Notes: generated by a model from the sequence alone, not told the origin. Shown: positions 16,252 to 26,576, counted from the stretch's first letter. The stretch is DNA of 64,000 nucleotides from an uncultured Pseudomonadota bacterium (GCA_903838705.1 CAILZL010000018.1:177537-241536); one strand, 5' to 3'. Translations and numbers: made by a program.

Positions 16252-16962
16252 GTGAGAACACAGATCAGAATCGAGCCCCGCTTTAATGGACCGCCGGATT
16301 CGGCTAACGGTGGGTATGTGTGCGGCTTGATGGCCGCAACAGTTAATCAACCGCTCAGTGTGCGTCTGCATAATCCTCCCCCGCTCGGGATCGATCTGAC
16401 GCTTTGCTTCGATAGCGTCTCAGGTAAATGGCACCTGCTGCATGACGAACGATTGATCGCAGCAGCAAATATTGCTCATGAGCATGTTCATCTGAACGCC
16501 CATGTACCAAGGCCACCCGACTACGAGCGGGCGTTAAGTGCTTCCCTGCAATTCACTGGTCATCATCAGCATCCTTTTCCAGATTGTTTTGTATGTGGCC
16601 CTCATCGTGCCATGCATGAGGGGTTGCGCATTTTTCCAGGAAAAATGACGGACTCAAATCTTGTGGCGGCCCCCTGGTCGCCGGATGCCTCACTGGACGA
16701 TGGTCAAGGTAAGGTGCGTCCGGAATACATCTGGGCTGCACTGGACTGTCCGGGCTATTTTGCTTCTGTCATGCCGGGCCGGACTGCTTTGCTGGGTGAG
16801 CTTGCGGTGCATATCGATCGCAATGTCCACATCGAAGAACCGTGCGTAATCATCGGTTGGCAGATACTGATTGAAGGCCGCAAGCACAAGGTGGGTACTG
16901 CCCTGTTTGATAAAAACGGTGATCGATGTGCAGTGGGTGTAGCTACCTGGATTGAGGTTTGA
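16252..16962 (+). CDS. Hotdog-fold thioesterase-like protein
   Basis: 236 residues from GTG 16252, preceded by GAGGG; the track starts at an upstream TTG. The sequence reads like a tandem hotdog thioesterase-family protein of the group with FPDCFVCGPHR...GLRIFPG in the middle, a conserved CxxCG-like motif, and N-terminal RFNGPPDSANGGYVCG. Such proteins are annotated as hypothetical or acyl-CoA thioesterase-like; the second half (PEYIWAALDCPGYFA) matches the hotdog helix. Substrate unknown, and assignment is from motif memory only. Confidence 0.65.
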   Translation: MRTQIRIEPRFNGPPDSANGGYVCGLMAATVNQPLSVRLHNPPPLGIDLTLCFDSVSGKWHLLHDERLIAAANIAHEHVHLNAHVPRPPDYERALSASLQFTGHHQHPFPDCFVCGPHRAMHEGLRIFPGKMTDSNLVAAPWSPDASLDDGQGKVRPEYIWAALDCPGYFASVMPGRTALLGELAVHIDRNVHIEEPCVIIGWQILIEGRKHKVGTALFDKNGDRCAVGVATWIEV

Positions 16963-17045
16963 TCAGTGCTGACACTGGCATGGCTTCAGAACAGGTTGGA
17001 GCGCATACTCAGCCTTTCTCAATATACAAACATGAGGTAAGAGCC

Positions 17046-17429
17046 ATGGTGTGGGTGCAACTGATTACATTGCTGGCGGTGGTACAGCTGTTTGCATTTG
17101 GTGGTCTGGTTGGCTGGGCCAGAGAGCGATACGGTGTGTCGGCTCCGGCAACCACCGGTAATGAGATGTTCGAGCGGTATTACCGCGTGCAGATGAATAC
17201 GCTGGAAACATTGCTGGTGTTTCTGCCGGCATTGTGGATCGCGGCGCAGTACTGGTCTGCGCAATGGATGTCTGCACTGGGTGCGGTGTATCTGGTCGGG
17301 CGCATGTTGTATCTGCAAGGCTATGTGGCAGATCCGAAAAAACGCGGACTGGGTTACGCTGTCAGCATCTTTCCGACTCTGACGTTAGCTGTCGCTGCAT
17401 TGGTGGGCGTGGTGAGAGCGCTCTTTTAA
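17046..17429 (+). CDS. MAPEG-family membrane protein
   Basis: 127 residues from ATG 17046, with GAGGTAAGAG upstream; the 156-residue track form would add a non-hydrophobic leader. Four transmembrane helices are visible. The MAPEG signature follows helix 1: FERYYRVQMNTLETLLVFLPALWIAA, with the conserved Arg-x-x-x-Asn-x-x-Glu. Eukaryotic relatives are microsomal glutathione transferases and leukotriene C4 synthase; bacterial roles are mostly undetermined. The stop of the hotdog gene lies 83 nt upstream. The downstream DUF3465 gene is convergent. Confidence 0.9.
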   Translation: MVWVQLITLLAVVQLFAFGGLVGWARERYGVSAPATTGNEMFERYYRVQMNTLETLLVFLPALWIAAQYWSAQWMSALGAVYLVGRMLYLQGYVADPKKRGLGYAVSIFPTLTLAVAALVGVVRALF

Positions 17430-17434
17430 CAAGG

Positions 17435-17905
17435 TCACTGATAGGTATGGCCCTCATGCCTGATCCAGCCGGTCTCGTGGCGCTGGCTGGGATCATGATG
17501 CGTCCAGTGAAGAACGCCACCTTTGTTGTTCCACTCGTATTCACCGCGAAGCGAAACGCTGTCACCTGGTTTCAGGTTTTCAACACGTCCTGCCAGATCA
17601 ATATTGTGAGCAACCAGTAGTGTCTGACCGCTTGCCAGCTTGATAATAAAGCGTTGATGTCGTGAGCCGTCATTATCATCACTCAGAAGGGCGATAACAG
17701 TGCCATTCAGGGTGACAGAGATGTTGCTTTGCTGTTTGCGGAAAGCATCGGCTATTAATGCATCTTGAGAGACCTGCTCTCTGGAGGCGAGGCTTGAGGA
17801 TGTGCTGCCCGGAATTCGGGATACAGAATCTGCCTCTGGTTGATTGTTCTGATAACTGAAGTAGGCAGCAATCAGCACCAGCAGCAAGGGGATTATTTTT
17901 TTCAT
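17435..17905 (-). CDS. DUF3465 domain-containing secreted protein
   Basis: 156 residues with a short N-terminal signal or anchor (MKKIIPLLLVLIAAYFSYQNN). The conserved C-terminal part is the DUF3465 block: HQRFIIKLASGQTLLVAHNIDLAGRV, LKPGDSVSLRGEYEWNNKGGVLHWTHHDP and GWIRHEGHTYQ. The fold is probably a small OB-like beta barrel outside the cytoplasm. Function is unknown. It follows aqpZ on the same strand, separated by a strong hairpin at 17916-17942, and ends 5 nt from the convergent MAPEG gene. Confidence 0.88.
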   Translation of the reverse strand: MKKIIPLLLVLIAAYFSYQNNQPEADSVSRIPGSTSSSLASREQVSQDALIADAFRKQQSNISVTLNGTVIALLSDDNDGSRHQRFIIKLASGQTLLVAHNIDLAGRVENLKPGDSVSLRGEYEWNNKGGVLHWTHHDPSQRHETGWIRHEGHTYQ

Positions 17906-17915
17906 GGTAAGCGGT

Positions 17916-17942
17916 ACCCTGACAGGAGATGGCTGTCAGGGT
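17916..17942 (-). terminator. Hairpin between aqpZ and the DUF3465 gene
   Basis: ACCCTGACAG and CTGTCAGGGT form a perfect 10-bp stem with a 7-nt loop just upstream of the DUF3465 start and 15 nt after the aqpZ stop. There is no T-run on the minus strand, so it may be a processing or stability hairpin and not a true intrinsic terminator. Confidence 0.45.
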
Positions 17943-17956
17943 TGTTTCCAGGTCGG

Positions 17957-18646
17957 TCATTCATTGCTATCGCAAAGGAAGCGATAAATCGTTGCACCTG
18001 CAACCGCACCCAGAATCGGTGCGACCCAGAAAGCCCATAGCTGTGACATGGCCCAGTCGCCTGCGAATACAGCAACCCCGGTACTGCGTGCCGGATTCAC
18101 CGAAGTGTTGGTGACTGGAATGCTGATCAGGTGAATCAGGGTGAGGCAGAGCCCAATCGCCAGAGGTGCAAAGCCCTGGGGTGCCCGTTTGTCAGTCGCG
18201 CCCATGATGACCAGCAGAAACATTGCAGTCATGACTGCTTCGCATATCAGTGCAGCCTGTAATGAATATCCGCCCGGTGAATGCGCTCCATAACCATTGG
18301 ATGCAAACCCTGCCGAGACATCAAATCCGGATTTGCCACTTGCGATCAGCAGCAGCACGCCAGCTGCAACGATGCCACCCAGTAGTTGCGAAACGATGTA
18401 GGGGGCGAGTTTGCTGGGAGGAAATCGGCCCCCTGCCCACAATCCGATTGATACCGCTGGATTCAGATGGCACCCGGAGATGTGACCGATGGCATAAGCC
18501 ATGGTCAGGACAGTCAAGCCGAAAGCCAGTGATACTCCGAGCAAACCAATGCCTACAGCAGGGAAAGCAGCCGCCAATACTGCGCTGCCGCAGCCACCCA
18601 GTACTAGCCAGAAAGTACCGAAAAATTCTGCTAAACAGGATTTCAT
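17957..18646 (-). CDS. aqpZ: Aquaporin Z-type water channel
   Basis: 229 residues from ATG 18646, which has GGAGATC upstream; the track start at 18688 is not supported. Six transmembrane helices with both channel NPA motifs: [13 protein letters not shown] in the first half and [16 protein letters not shown] in the second, the NPARS form typical of Aqp[22 protein letters not shown] is the usual N-terminal helix. The Arg of the selectivity filter follows NPA2. It should pass water but not glycerol. Located between DUF3465 and the tRNA-Gly gene; no regulator is adjacent. Confidence 0.94.
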   Translation of the reverse strand: MKSCLAEFFGTFWLVLGGCGSAVLAAAFPAVGIGLLGVSLAFGLTVLTMAYAIGHISGCHLNPAVSIGLWAGGRFPPSKLAPYIVSQLLGGIVAAGVLLLIASGKSGFDVSAGFASNGYGAHSPGGYSLQAALICEAVMTAMFLLVIMGATDKRAPQGFAPLAIGLCLTLIHLISIPVTNTSVNPARSTGVAVFAGDWAMSQLWAFWVAPILGAVAGATIYRFLCDSNE

Positions 18647-18791
18647 GATGATCTCCGGATTATTTGCTTGACTTAGGGCCGACGACAAAAATCATGATCG
18701 AGATTAACCCTGAACAGCGTGGACCGAATCAGTTTGCTTGTAAAGCGACGTTGCCAACTCTGCTGTCACATCACTAGAATGGGTACGCTGA

Positions 18792-18865
18792 GCGGGTGTG
18801 ATGTAGTGGTAGCCTGGAACCTTCCCAAGGTTCTCGTGCGAGTTCGATTCTCGCCACCCGCTCCA
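18792..18865 (+). tRNA. tRNA-Gly(CCC)
   Basis: 74 nt including an encoded CCA end. The acceptor stem GCGGGTG pairs with CACCCGC, the anticodon arm GAACC-TTCCCAA-GGTTC gives anticodon CCC, and the T arm is GCGAG-TTCGATT-CTCGC. The D arm is weak: ATGT and GCCT around AGTGGTA allow only three pairs, with a T-C mismatch at 11-24. The canonical arms make a working tRNA likely despite that. It stands alone, 68 nt before dctA. Confidence 0.95.
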
Positions 18866-18933
18866 GTTTTCACCCCAAGTACAAACACAATCAGAAATAT
18901 TCAGTGTCTGTTTATCTCCGGGGCGTTTCCAGC

Positions 18934-20190
<1,257 letters not shown>

Positions 20191-20223
20191 GCACATTGAA
20201 GCGGAGCAGGTTCCTGTGCGAAC

Positions 20224-21105
20224 TCATTCATTGAAAGCCTGCGCTTTTTCCTGCACCAGTCGACCATTCTGATAATCGACAATCGCCTGTTCAATTTCTT
20301 CACGGGTATTCATGACAAACGGACCGTATTGAACCACAGGTTCATTCAACGGTTGTGCGGCCAGCACCAGAAAGCGTGCATCGGATTCGGCTGTAATCAT
20401 TATTTGTTCACCACCGTTCAGAAATGCGGCCGCGTGGGTGGGGACTGACGTTGCATCTGCGCCTTCACCAACTCGTACTGTGCCTTCATATACATACACA
20501 AACGCATTGTGTGCGCCGGGGGTCGGTTGACTGAAAAGCTGATCCTTGGGCAGGTGCACGTCGATATACAGGGCCTGTGTCGCCAGTCCCTGTATCGGGC
20601 CGGTTATGCGTTGTTCTCCGTCGGCATACTCACCTGCAATGACTTTCACGGTGGCACGATTATTCAGTGTGGCTACCGGTATTTTCGCCGCAGGGATGTC
20701 TCGATAACTGGCTGGCTTCATCTTTTCGCGAGCAGGCAGATTGATCCATAACTGGAAGCCATGCATGCGTCCTGCCTGCTGCTGTGGCATTTCGGAATGG
20801 ATGATGCCGTGAGCAGCCGTCATCCATTGCACGTCACCACCGTGCAGATGGCCTTTATTGCCCATGTGGTCCTCATGCAGCATATGTCCTTCCAGCATGT
20901 AGGTTACGGTCTCAAAGCCGCGATGCGGATGAGGCGGGAAACCCGCGATGTAATCATTGGCATCGAAACTGCCAAATTCATCCAGCATCAGGAATGGATC
21001 GAGTCGCACATGCTGACGCTGCCCCAGACTGCGCAACAGCTTGACGCCTGCACCGTCCGATGTGTTGATGCTGTTGATAACCTGATTGACGCTCCGGGTG
21101 CGCAT
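20224..21105 (-). CDS. Pirin-family bicupin protein
   Basis: 293 residues. The N-terminal cupin carries the pirin metal-binding histidines and glutamate in FPPHPHRGFETVTYMLEGHMLHEDHMGNKGHLHGGDVQWMTAAHGIIHSE, split here over about residues 53-105. The C-terminal cupin is degenerate, as in other pirins. E. coli YhhW of this family has quercetinase activity in vitro; cellular roles are mostly unclear. The gene ends 34 nt from the convergent dctA and begins 19 nt after azoR on the same strand, so azoR-pirin is a likely operon under the divergent LysR regulator. Confidence 0.92.
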   Translation of the reverse strand: MRTRSVNQVINSINTSDGAGVKLLRSLGQRQHVRLDPFLMLDEFGSFDANDYIAGFPPHPHRGFETVTYMLEGHMLHEDHMGNKGHLHGGDVQWMTAAHGIIHSEMPQQQAGRMHGFQLWINLPAREKMKPASYRDIPAAKIPVATLNNRATVKVIAGEYADGEQRITGPIQGLATQALYIDVHLPKDQLFSQPTPGAHNAFVYVYEGTVRVGEGADATSVPTHAAAFLNGGEQIMITAESDARFLVLAAQPLNEPVVQYGPFVMNTREEIEQAIVDYQNGRLVQEKAQAFNE

Positions 21106-21123
21106 AATTTTCTCTCAATCGAT

Positions 21124-21741
21124 TCAGATATTGGTTAGTGATTGTGCCAGCTCCAGGCTTTGCTGGCGTGCGGCTCTCAAACCTTGTTCACGTGTTTCCG
21201 TGTCCATGTTCAGTCCTTCAGCATAGATGAATTCCAGGTCGTTCATTCCGAGCAGACTCAGGAAGGCGCGCACCTGGGTGGTCGCGCTGTCCTTTTCAGT
21301 GCCAGCATACTTGCCACCGCGGGTAGCAAAAACCAGTACACGCTTGCCGGTGAGAAATCCGATCGGACCACTGGCGGTGTACTTGAATGTGACACCGGCG
21401 CGCGCCAGATGGTCAAAGTAAGCCTGCAGGCTGGAAGGAATGCCGAAGTTGTACAGCGGCAATCCAATCACCACTACATCTGTCTGGCGCAGCTCGTCGA
21501 TCAGTGCATCCGAGTACGCAACGATCGACTGTTGTTGGGCGCTGCGTTGGCCGGCAGGTGTCATAAAGGCGGTCAGACGCTCGGCATCCAGATGCGGTAC
21601 TGGATTGACAGACAGATCACGGCGAATGACCCGACCATCCGGATGGGTGCGCTGCCATTCCGCCACGAAAGTGTCGGCGAGTTGTGTGGATTGGCCGCCC
21701 GAGGAAAACAGGCTGGTGCTAATTTGCAGAAGGGTTTTCAT
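21124..21741 (-). CDS. azoR: FMN-dependent NADH-azoreductase / NADH:quinone reductase
   Basis: 205 residues from ATG 21741 (MKTLLQISTSLFSSGGQS); the 281-residue track version reads through the promoter. Flavodoxin-like fold of the AzoR/AcpD family: FMN-binding LFSSGGQSTQLAD at the start, LPLYNFGIPSSLQAYFDHLARAGVTFKYT in the centre and FATRGGKYAGTEKD next. Reduces quinones and azo compounds by two electrons, often for thiol or quinone stress. Divergent from a LysR gene with a 99-nt shared control region, the classic arrangement for a regulator and its target, and followed by pirin. Confidence 0.93.
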   Translation of the reverse strand: MKTLLQISTSLFSSGGQSTQLADTFVAEWQRTHPDGRVIRRDLSVNPVPHLDAERLTAFMTPAGQRSAQQQSIVAYSDALIDELRQTDVVVIGLPLYNFGIPSSLQAYFDHLARAGVTFKYTASGPIGFLTGKRVLVFATRGGKYAGTEKDSATTQVRAFLSLLGMNDLEFIYAEGLNMDTETREQGLRAARQQSLELAQSLTNI

Positions 21742-21811
21742 GGCATGTTTCCTTTGTCTGGTGAGGATGGACAAATGAAAAGATTTATTGATTAAATATA
21801 AAAGTTGAAAT

Positions 21812-21827
21812 ATTGACTTAAAACAAT
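21812..21827. promoter_or_regulatory. Candidate LysR operator between azoR and its regulator
   Basis: ATTG-N8-CAAT lies in the very AT-rich 99-nt region between the divergent azoR and LysR genes, close to the regulator start. LysR proteins recognise interrupted dyads with T-N11-A character; this is the only clear dyad seen here. Assignment is inference. Confidence 0.35.
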
Positions 21828-21840
21828 CTAATAAATAGAT

Positions 21841-22788
21841 ATGAATCCGGCTCCGGCGCCCAATGTAAGCATCTTTCCCCGCATCACTATTGAGCAGTGG
21901 CGGGCGCTGCTGGCAGTGGTGGAAGTCGGTGGCTATGCCCAGGCTGCGGAGCATCTGCACAAGAGTCAATCTTCAATCACCTATGCGGTGAAGAAGATCG
22001 AGGCCTTGCTCGGGGTGACGGTATTTGAAATTCAGGGTCGCAAGGCCGTGCTGACGAAAACAGGGGAGTTGCTATACCGGCGTGCTCGCGCCCTGTTGCA
22101 GGAGGCCAGCGGTGTGGAGCGGGCGGCGAGCAGATTATCGGCAGGGTGGGAGGCGGAAATAGGCATGGCCGTCGAGCCTCTATTTCCGATGCCCGTGCTG
22201 ATGCAGGCGCTGTCGCTGTTCAATGAGGAAAGTCCGCACACACGCATTGAACTCATCGAATCGGTATTGAGCGGAACTGCAGAGGCATTGCAGCAGGGCA
22301 AGGCCGAGCTGGCGATTTGCGGCACGGTTCCGCAAGGTTATCTTGGCGATGCCCTGATGCCAGTGCTTCTGATTGCAGTGTCCAGTCCGCAACATCCTCT
22401 GCAAACAATAGAGCGCGCACTGACTCAGCATGATCTGCAAACACACCGACAGATGGTGGTGCGTGATAGCGGCGTACATCGCAGTGGTAACGCGTTAACG
22501 CTGGAAGTCATCCAGCGCTGGACGGTCAGCAATATGAGTACTTCTATTGAGGCGGTGTGTCGTGGCTATGGGTTTGCATGGTTTCCGGAAGAGAAAATTC
22601 GCGAAGAGCTGGCGCAGGGTCGTTTGAAAAAACTCAACCTCCGTGAAGGCGGTGTGCGCATGGGAACTCTGTACCTCGTATATTCAGACCGTGAAGCTGC
22701 CGGGCCGGGCGTATTGCGTCTGGCGGAGCTGATCCGCAAACAGGTGGCTATCCAGTGCCCCGGATGTGCGCCAGAAACCATCGTGTAA
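21841..22788 (+). CDS. LysR-family transcriptional regulator
   Basis: 315 residues. The N-terminal winged HTH spans about residues 15-75: QWRALLAVVEVGGYAQAAEHLHKSQSSITYAVKKIEALLGVTVFEIQGRKAVLT. The C-terminal type-2 periplasmic-binding-like effector domain follows, with the usual WxxSNMSTSIEAVCRGYGFAWFPEE segment. Ser residues in the HTH (KSQSSITYAVKKIE) match the LysR recognition helix. Divergent from azoR-pirin, which it probably controls. The effector cannot be predicted. Confidence 0.92.
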   Translation: MNPAPAPNVSIFPRITIEQWRALLAVVEVGGYAQAAEHLHKSQSSITYAVKKIEALLGVTVFEIQGRKAVLTKTGELLYRRARALLQEASGVERAASRLSAGWEAEIGMAVEPLFPMPVLMQALSLFNEESPHTRIELIESVLSGTAEALQQGKAELAICGTVPQGYLGDALMPVLLIAVSSPQHPLQTIERALTQHDLQTHRQMVVRDSGVHRSGNALTLEVIQRWTVSNMSTSIEAVCRGYGFAWFPEEKIREELAQGRLKKLNLREGGVRMGTLYLVYSDREAAGPGVLRLAELIRKQVAIQCPGCAPETIV

Positions 22789-22966
22789 CGCCCTATAGTT
22801 ATCTGTATTTCAAGGTTATGTAACACTGATCGGGCCAACAGGTTGTTTCTGATCCTGAGAGATCTTTGAAAGTGCGCTTGTTCACAGAATGCACCTCACT
22901 GAGAAGTTAAAGTTTGGTCGATTTTTTCCGATTTCAATCAGAGAAGCAGACCAAGCCGAGGTTCAG

Positions 22967-24163
22967 TTGTCCGTATTTGAGAGCAATGTGCTGTTGGTTG
23001 TTGATGATGACCATGAGTTGCGCGCGCTGATCGCAGAGATCGGCAAGCGCAACGGCTATTCCGTGCTGACAGCAGAATCCGGTGCTGTTCTCAAGCAATT
23101 ACTTGCTGATCAGCATCCTTCGCTGGTCATCCTGGATATGCAAATGGGAGACATGGATGGTGTGGAGGCACTGCGTCTGCTGGCCAATATCAAGTGTCCT
23201 GCGGAAATCATGCTGATGAGCGGCATGGATCAGAAGGTGCTGGCCACTGCGCGTCAGTTTGGACTGTCACTGGGATTGAATATGCGAGATACGGTACATA
23301 AGCCAGTATCTGTAAGAGACATTGAAGCCAGTCTGCAACGGCATAAAGGTGAAAATGCACCGTTGAGCAGGGAAGAATTCCTGCGGGCACTTAGCGGCTT
23401 TGAGCTTTCAGTGAGGTATCAGCCTGTATTGCAGCGTACTGCTCAAGGTATGGCGATCAATATGGTTGAGGCGCTGGTACGCTGGGAACATCCCGTACGT
23501 GGCACGCTGTATCCAGATCAATTCATATCGATGGTCGATCGCGAAAATCTGATGAATGAGCTGACGGATTTTGTCCTTAATGAATCATTACGTCAGATTG
23601 GACATTGGCATCGAGCCGGCCTCAAGCTGGGTCTGGCAGTAAATCTGGCAGCGCGTACGGTACGCGATCTCGAATTTCCCGATCGACTGTCACGGGTCAT
23701 GCATGAGTATGCAGTCAGCCCTGAGCACCTGTGTTTCGAAGTCACTGAGACTGCGGTATCCAGTGATCTGCAGCTGGTCATGGATAGCCTCGCCAGGCTG
23801 CGCGTCAAGGGAGTGCAGCTGACACTTGATGACTTTGGTGTGGGAACTTCCTCGCTGACACAGCTTTACAAGTTGCCCTATAGTTGCTTCAAGATAGACA
23901 GATCGCTGATTGCTGAAATGAGCCATTCCCGGCAGGCTCATATTCTGGTCTCTGCCCTGATTGATCTTGGCCACACACTCTCATTGGGTGTGTGTGCGGA
24001 GGGAATTGAATCAGAAGCGGTCTTTACTCAGCTTGAGTCAATGGGCTGTGATCAGTTCCAGGGGAAATTTCTGAGCGAACCGCTATCGGCAGCAGAGGTC
24101 GAGCAGTTCTGCCAGCAGTGGCAGTCTGAACAACATCCGGCAGCGAGATTACTGGCGGGCTGA
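22967..24163 (+). CDS. Response regulator with EAL domain (c-di-GMP phosphodiesterase)
   Basis: REC-EAL protein, 398 residues from TTG 22967, which has GAGG five bases upstream and aligns with the N-terminus of the paralogue at 29889; the track ATG at 22889 lacks a ribosome-binding site. Receiver: VLLVVDDDHEL, phosphoacceptor Asp in VILDMQMGDMDG, Lys in VHKPVS. The EAL domain keeps all key residues: EALVRWEHP, Asn in AVNLAART, FEVTETAV, LDDFGVGTSSL, FKIDRSL, CAEGIES and QFQGKFLSEP. It should hydrolyse c-di-GMP to pGpG in response to phosphorylation. Its 3' end overlaps the convergent kinase gene by 15 nt. Confidence 0.92.
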   Translation: MSVFESNVLLVVDDDHELRALIAEIGKRNGYSVLTAESGAVLKQLLADQHPSLVILDMQMGDMDGVEALRLLANIKCPAEIMLMSGMDQKVLATARQFGLSLGLNMRDTVHKPVSVRDIEASLQRHKGENAPLSREEFLRALSGFELSVRYQPVLQRTAQGMAINMVEALVRWEHPVRGTLYPDQFISMVDRENLMNELTDFVLNESLRQIGHWHRAGLKLGLAVNLAARTVRDLEFPDRLSRVMHEYAVSPEHLCFEVTETAVSSDLQLVMDSLARLRVKGVQLTLDDFGVGTSSLTQLYKLPYSCFKIDRSLIAEMSHSRQAHILVSALIDLGHTLSLGVCAEGIESEAVFTQLESMGCDQFQGKFLSEPLSAAEVEQFCQQWQSEQHPAARLLAG

Positions 24164-25636
24164 AATCTTCTCAGCCTGTTTCGGGCTTCTGGTTGTTCCC
24201 GGCGCCTTGAGCGGACAAGACAGTCTCACACGAGTGCCGGCAGGCAGTCGTTCAAACTGGATTGAGCCACCCAGAATACTTGCCCGATATTCCATGATCC
24301 TGATTCCCAGGCCGGACTTGCCGTGATGATTATTATGGCTCTGGTCGGGCTGGCTGCTCATGCCTATCCCGTCATCCGTAATGCTCAGGTAGAGCCGTCT
24401 TTCAGTTGAGCGTAATTCGATTTCAACACTGCCGGCGTGAGCATGCCGTGCGGCATTGGTGGTGGCCTCCTGAGCGATGCGATAAATCTGTGTGGCGACA
24501 TTGTCGTCGAGCAGGTTGTGGTCGTTGTACTTGTTCGTGAAGTGGCATGGCAGGTGATAAATATCAGTACAGCGCGCAGCGAGTTGCCGTAATGCCTCGG
24601 TAATTCCGCCGCGCTCACGACTTACTGGAGCTGCACCACGGGCCAGTGATCGTGTGCTTTGAATGGCGCTGGAAATCAATTCATTGATCTTTGCGATTTG
24701 AGGTAAGTAGGCGGATTCCTGTTGCGACATCTGGATTTCCAGACCTTTGATCATCAGAGACAGACCAGTCAGTTCCTGGCCGAGGCCATCATGCAGATCG
24801 CTGCCTAGGCGCCGCTGTTCGCGGTTTGAGATGTCGAGAATTTCACGCTGCATCTGGCGGCGCTGAGTCAGGTCGCGCTCGGTACAGACCACACCGATTA
24901 CTTTGTCATGCTGATCACGCAGCGGGATGCGCGAACTCATCAGCCAGCTGATCGATCCATCCTCATTCTCTATGGTTCTTTCCTTTTCAAGCAGCGCACG
25001 GCCGGATCTCAGTACCATGGCGTCCATTAACTCAAGTTCATGCGCATGCGGTTGCTGAAGTTCACTAAGTAGTTTGCCGATTGTTGTGCTGCGCTGGCGT
25101 TTCAGGCGTGTCAGCATGGCTTTGTTGATCACCGTGATGCGCGATAGTTCATCTACTGCATAGATGGACTCGGGCAGGCTGTCGATGATGGCCGTGAGTA
25201 ACTGTCTGTGTTGGGCCAGATCACGATGTGAAATATGTCGCTCACGCCGCTCAAAAAGTTCTCGGAATGCGCGCACCACCACTGCGGGCAGGCGACCGAG
25301 CCGGTCCTTCAGGACGTAATCGGTGGCACCGCTCTTAAGTGCCTCAATCGCTCTTTCTTCTCCCAGCGAACCGGATACGAATACGAATGGCACATAGGGA
25401 TACCGGTTGCGTAAGGCATGCAGCGCGGCCATACCATCAAATCCGGGAAGGGTGTAATCAGCCAGTACCAGGTCAGGTACCTGTTCGCCGGCAAGTTCCT
25501 TGCTGAAGTCATCGGCTGAGGCTGCATGGATGCATTCGATGGGCAGTTCGCATTTGCGCAATTCCAGCTCAATAAGCTCGGCATCAACGGGATTGTCTTC
25601 GAGGATAATCACACGGTAGATGGGCTGTGAAAACAT
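24149..25636 (-). CDS. NarL-type sensor histidine kinase with N-terminal receiver and PAS domain
   Basis: 495 residues from ATG 25636 (the track begins at a TTG). Domains in order: receiver at about 8-125 with VIILEDNPVDAE and phosphoacceptor Asp in VLADYTLPGFDG; PAS/PAC at about 140-265 (LPESIYAVDELSRITVIN, ending in VVCTERDLTQRR); HisKA_3 dimerisation with phosphorylatable His in RRLGSDLHDGLGQELTGL; HATPase with IAQEATTNAARHAHA, ITDDGIGM and GLGIRIMEYRA. No transmembrane helix, so it is cytoplasmic. It is divergent from the NarL-type regulator at 25890, its likely partner. Confidence 0.92.
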   Translation of the reverse strand: MFSQPIYRVIILEDNPVDAELIELELRKCELPIECIHAASADDFSKELAGEQVPDLVLADYTLPGFDGMAALHALRNRYPYVPFVFVSGSLGEERAIEALKSGATDYVLKDRLGRLPAVVVRAFRELFERRERHISHRDLAQHRQLLTAIIDSLPESIYAVDELSRITVINKAMLTRLKRQRSTTIGKLLSELQQPHAHELELMDAMVLRSGRALLEKERTIENEDGSISWLMSSRIPLRDQHDKVIGVVCTERDLTQRRQMQREILDISNREQRRLGSDLHDGLGQELTGLSLMIKGLEIQMSQQESAYLPQIAKINELISSAIQSTRSLARGAAPVSRERGGITEALRQLAARCTDIYHLPCHFTNKYNDHNLLDDNVATQIYRIAQEATTNAARHAHAGSVEIELRSTERRLYLSITDDGIGMSSQPDQSHNNHHGKSGLGIRIMEYRASILGGSIQFERLPAGTRVRLSCPLKAPGTTRSPKQAEKISARQ

Positions 25637-25677
25637 ATTCAACTCGGCAAGCTTCAATGCTGATACTGAACGGTAAC

Positions 25678-25702
25678 ACTGTTCTCATTTTGCGGGAACA
25701 GT
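25678..25702. promoter_or_regulatory. Inverted repeat in the kinase/regulator divergent region
   Basis: ACTGTTC-N11-GAACAGT is a perfect 7-bp inverted repeat in the intergenic region between the divergent histidine kinase and NarL-type regulator, 42 nt upstream of the kinase start. It is a candidate binding site for one of the local response regulators. The loop is long and no T-run follows, so a terminator is unlikely. Confidence 0.4.
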
Positions 25703-25889
25703 CGCTTGTGGATTATTAAATCCGATGGTAAAAGTCATTAAGAAAGCGGCTTGACTCCGCTACCTGATGAAACTGTGATTATGGACTATTTCGGAATTTC
25801 CTAGGCATGATGCGCCAACAATAAATTATTACACTTGCGGGACTGTTTTGAGTCTTCAGGTGTTGTCCAGCCGATGGAATTCAGTTCAT

Positions 25890-26576
25890 ATGAATGAAAT
25901 GCAGACCCGGGTCGCGATTGTGGATGACCATCCACTGGTGCGCGAAGGGCTTAAACAGATGGTCTCCGGTTTGTCTGATCTGGTGCTGGTCGGCGAAGCT
26001 GGGGATATTTTAAACGGGCGCAAGATGATCGAGCAGTCTGCTCCGGACGTGCTGATACTGGATCTCACTCTGGGAGTGGACAGTGGTATTGGTCTGCTCG
26101 GCTGGATACGTGAGCACTATCCGCAGATGCGCATCATGGTGTTGTCCATGCAGGATGAAGCCATGCATGCAGAGCGGCTGCTGCGCCTGGGCGCCAGTGC
26201 GTATGTGATGAAAAGCGCCGCAGAGTCGGATCTGGTAGCAGCTTTGCGCAAGGTCATCAAAGGACAGCGACACCTCAGTGAAGCCATGCATGAACGTTTG
26301 TTGTCCAGCTCATTGCGGAGTCAATCGAAGCCGGCGGCAGATGATCCGGTATCTGTGCTGACCGAACGTGAGCGGGAAGTGTTTGCACTGATCGGCAAGG
26401 GTGTCGGCACTCGCCAGATTGCTGATGAGCTGATCCTTTCGATGAAAACGGTCGATGCCCACCGGCGTCATATGCGTGAGAAACTTAATTTGCGAACTAC
26501 CAGCGAGCTGGTTCGTTACGCTACGGAATGGGTGACCACTCAGGTGGCTCATCTGCCAGAGACGCCAGCACACTGA
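25890..26576 (+). CDS. NarL/FixJ-family response regulator
   Basis: 228 residues from ATG 25890 (MNEMQTRVAIVDDHP); the track begins at a TTG with no better support. Receiver domain with acidic pocket AIVDDHPLVREGL, phosphoacceptor Asp in VLILDLTLG, and Lys in AYVMKSAAE. LuxR-type HTH at about 155-215: LTEREREVFALIGKGVGTRQIADELILSMKTVDAHRRHMREKL. It pairs with the divergent HisKA_3 kinase by position and by family, since NarL-type regulators partner HisKA_3 kinases. A terminator at 26616-26643 follows. Confidence 0.93.
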   Translation: MNEMQTRVAIVDDHPLVREGLKQMVSGLSDLVLVGEAGDILNGRKMIEQSAPDVLILDLTLGVDSGIGLLGWIREHYPQMRIMVLSMQDEAMHAERLLRLGASAYVMKSAAESDLVAALRKVIKGQRHLSEAMHERLLSSSLRSQSKPAADDPVSVLTEREREVFALIGKGVGTRQIADELILSMKTVDAHRRHMREKLNLRTTSELVRYATEWVTTQVAHLPETPAH

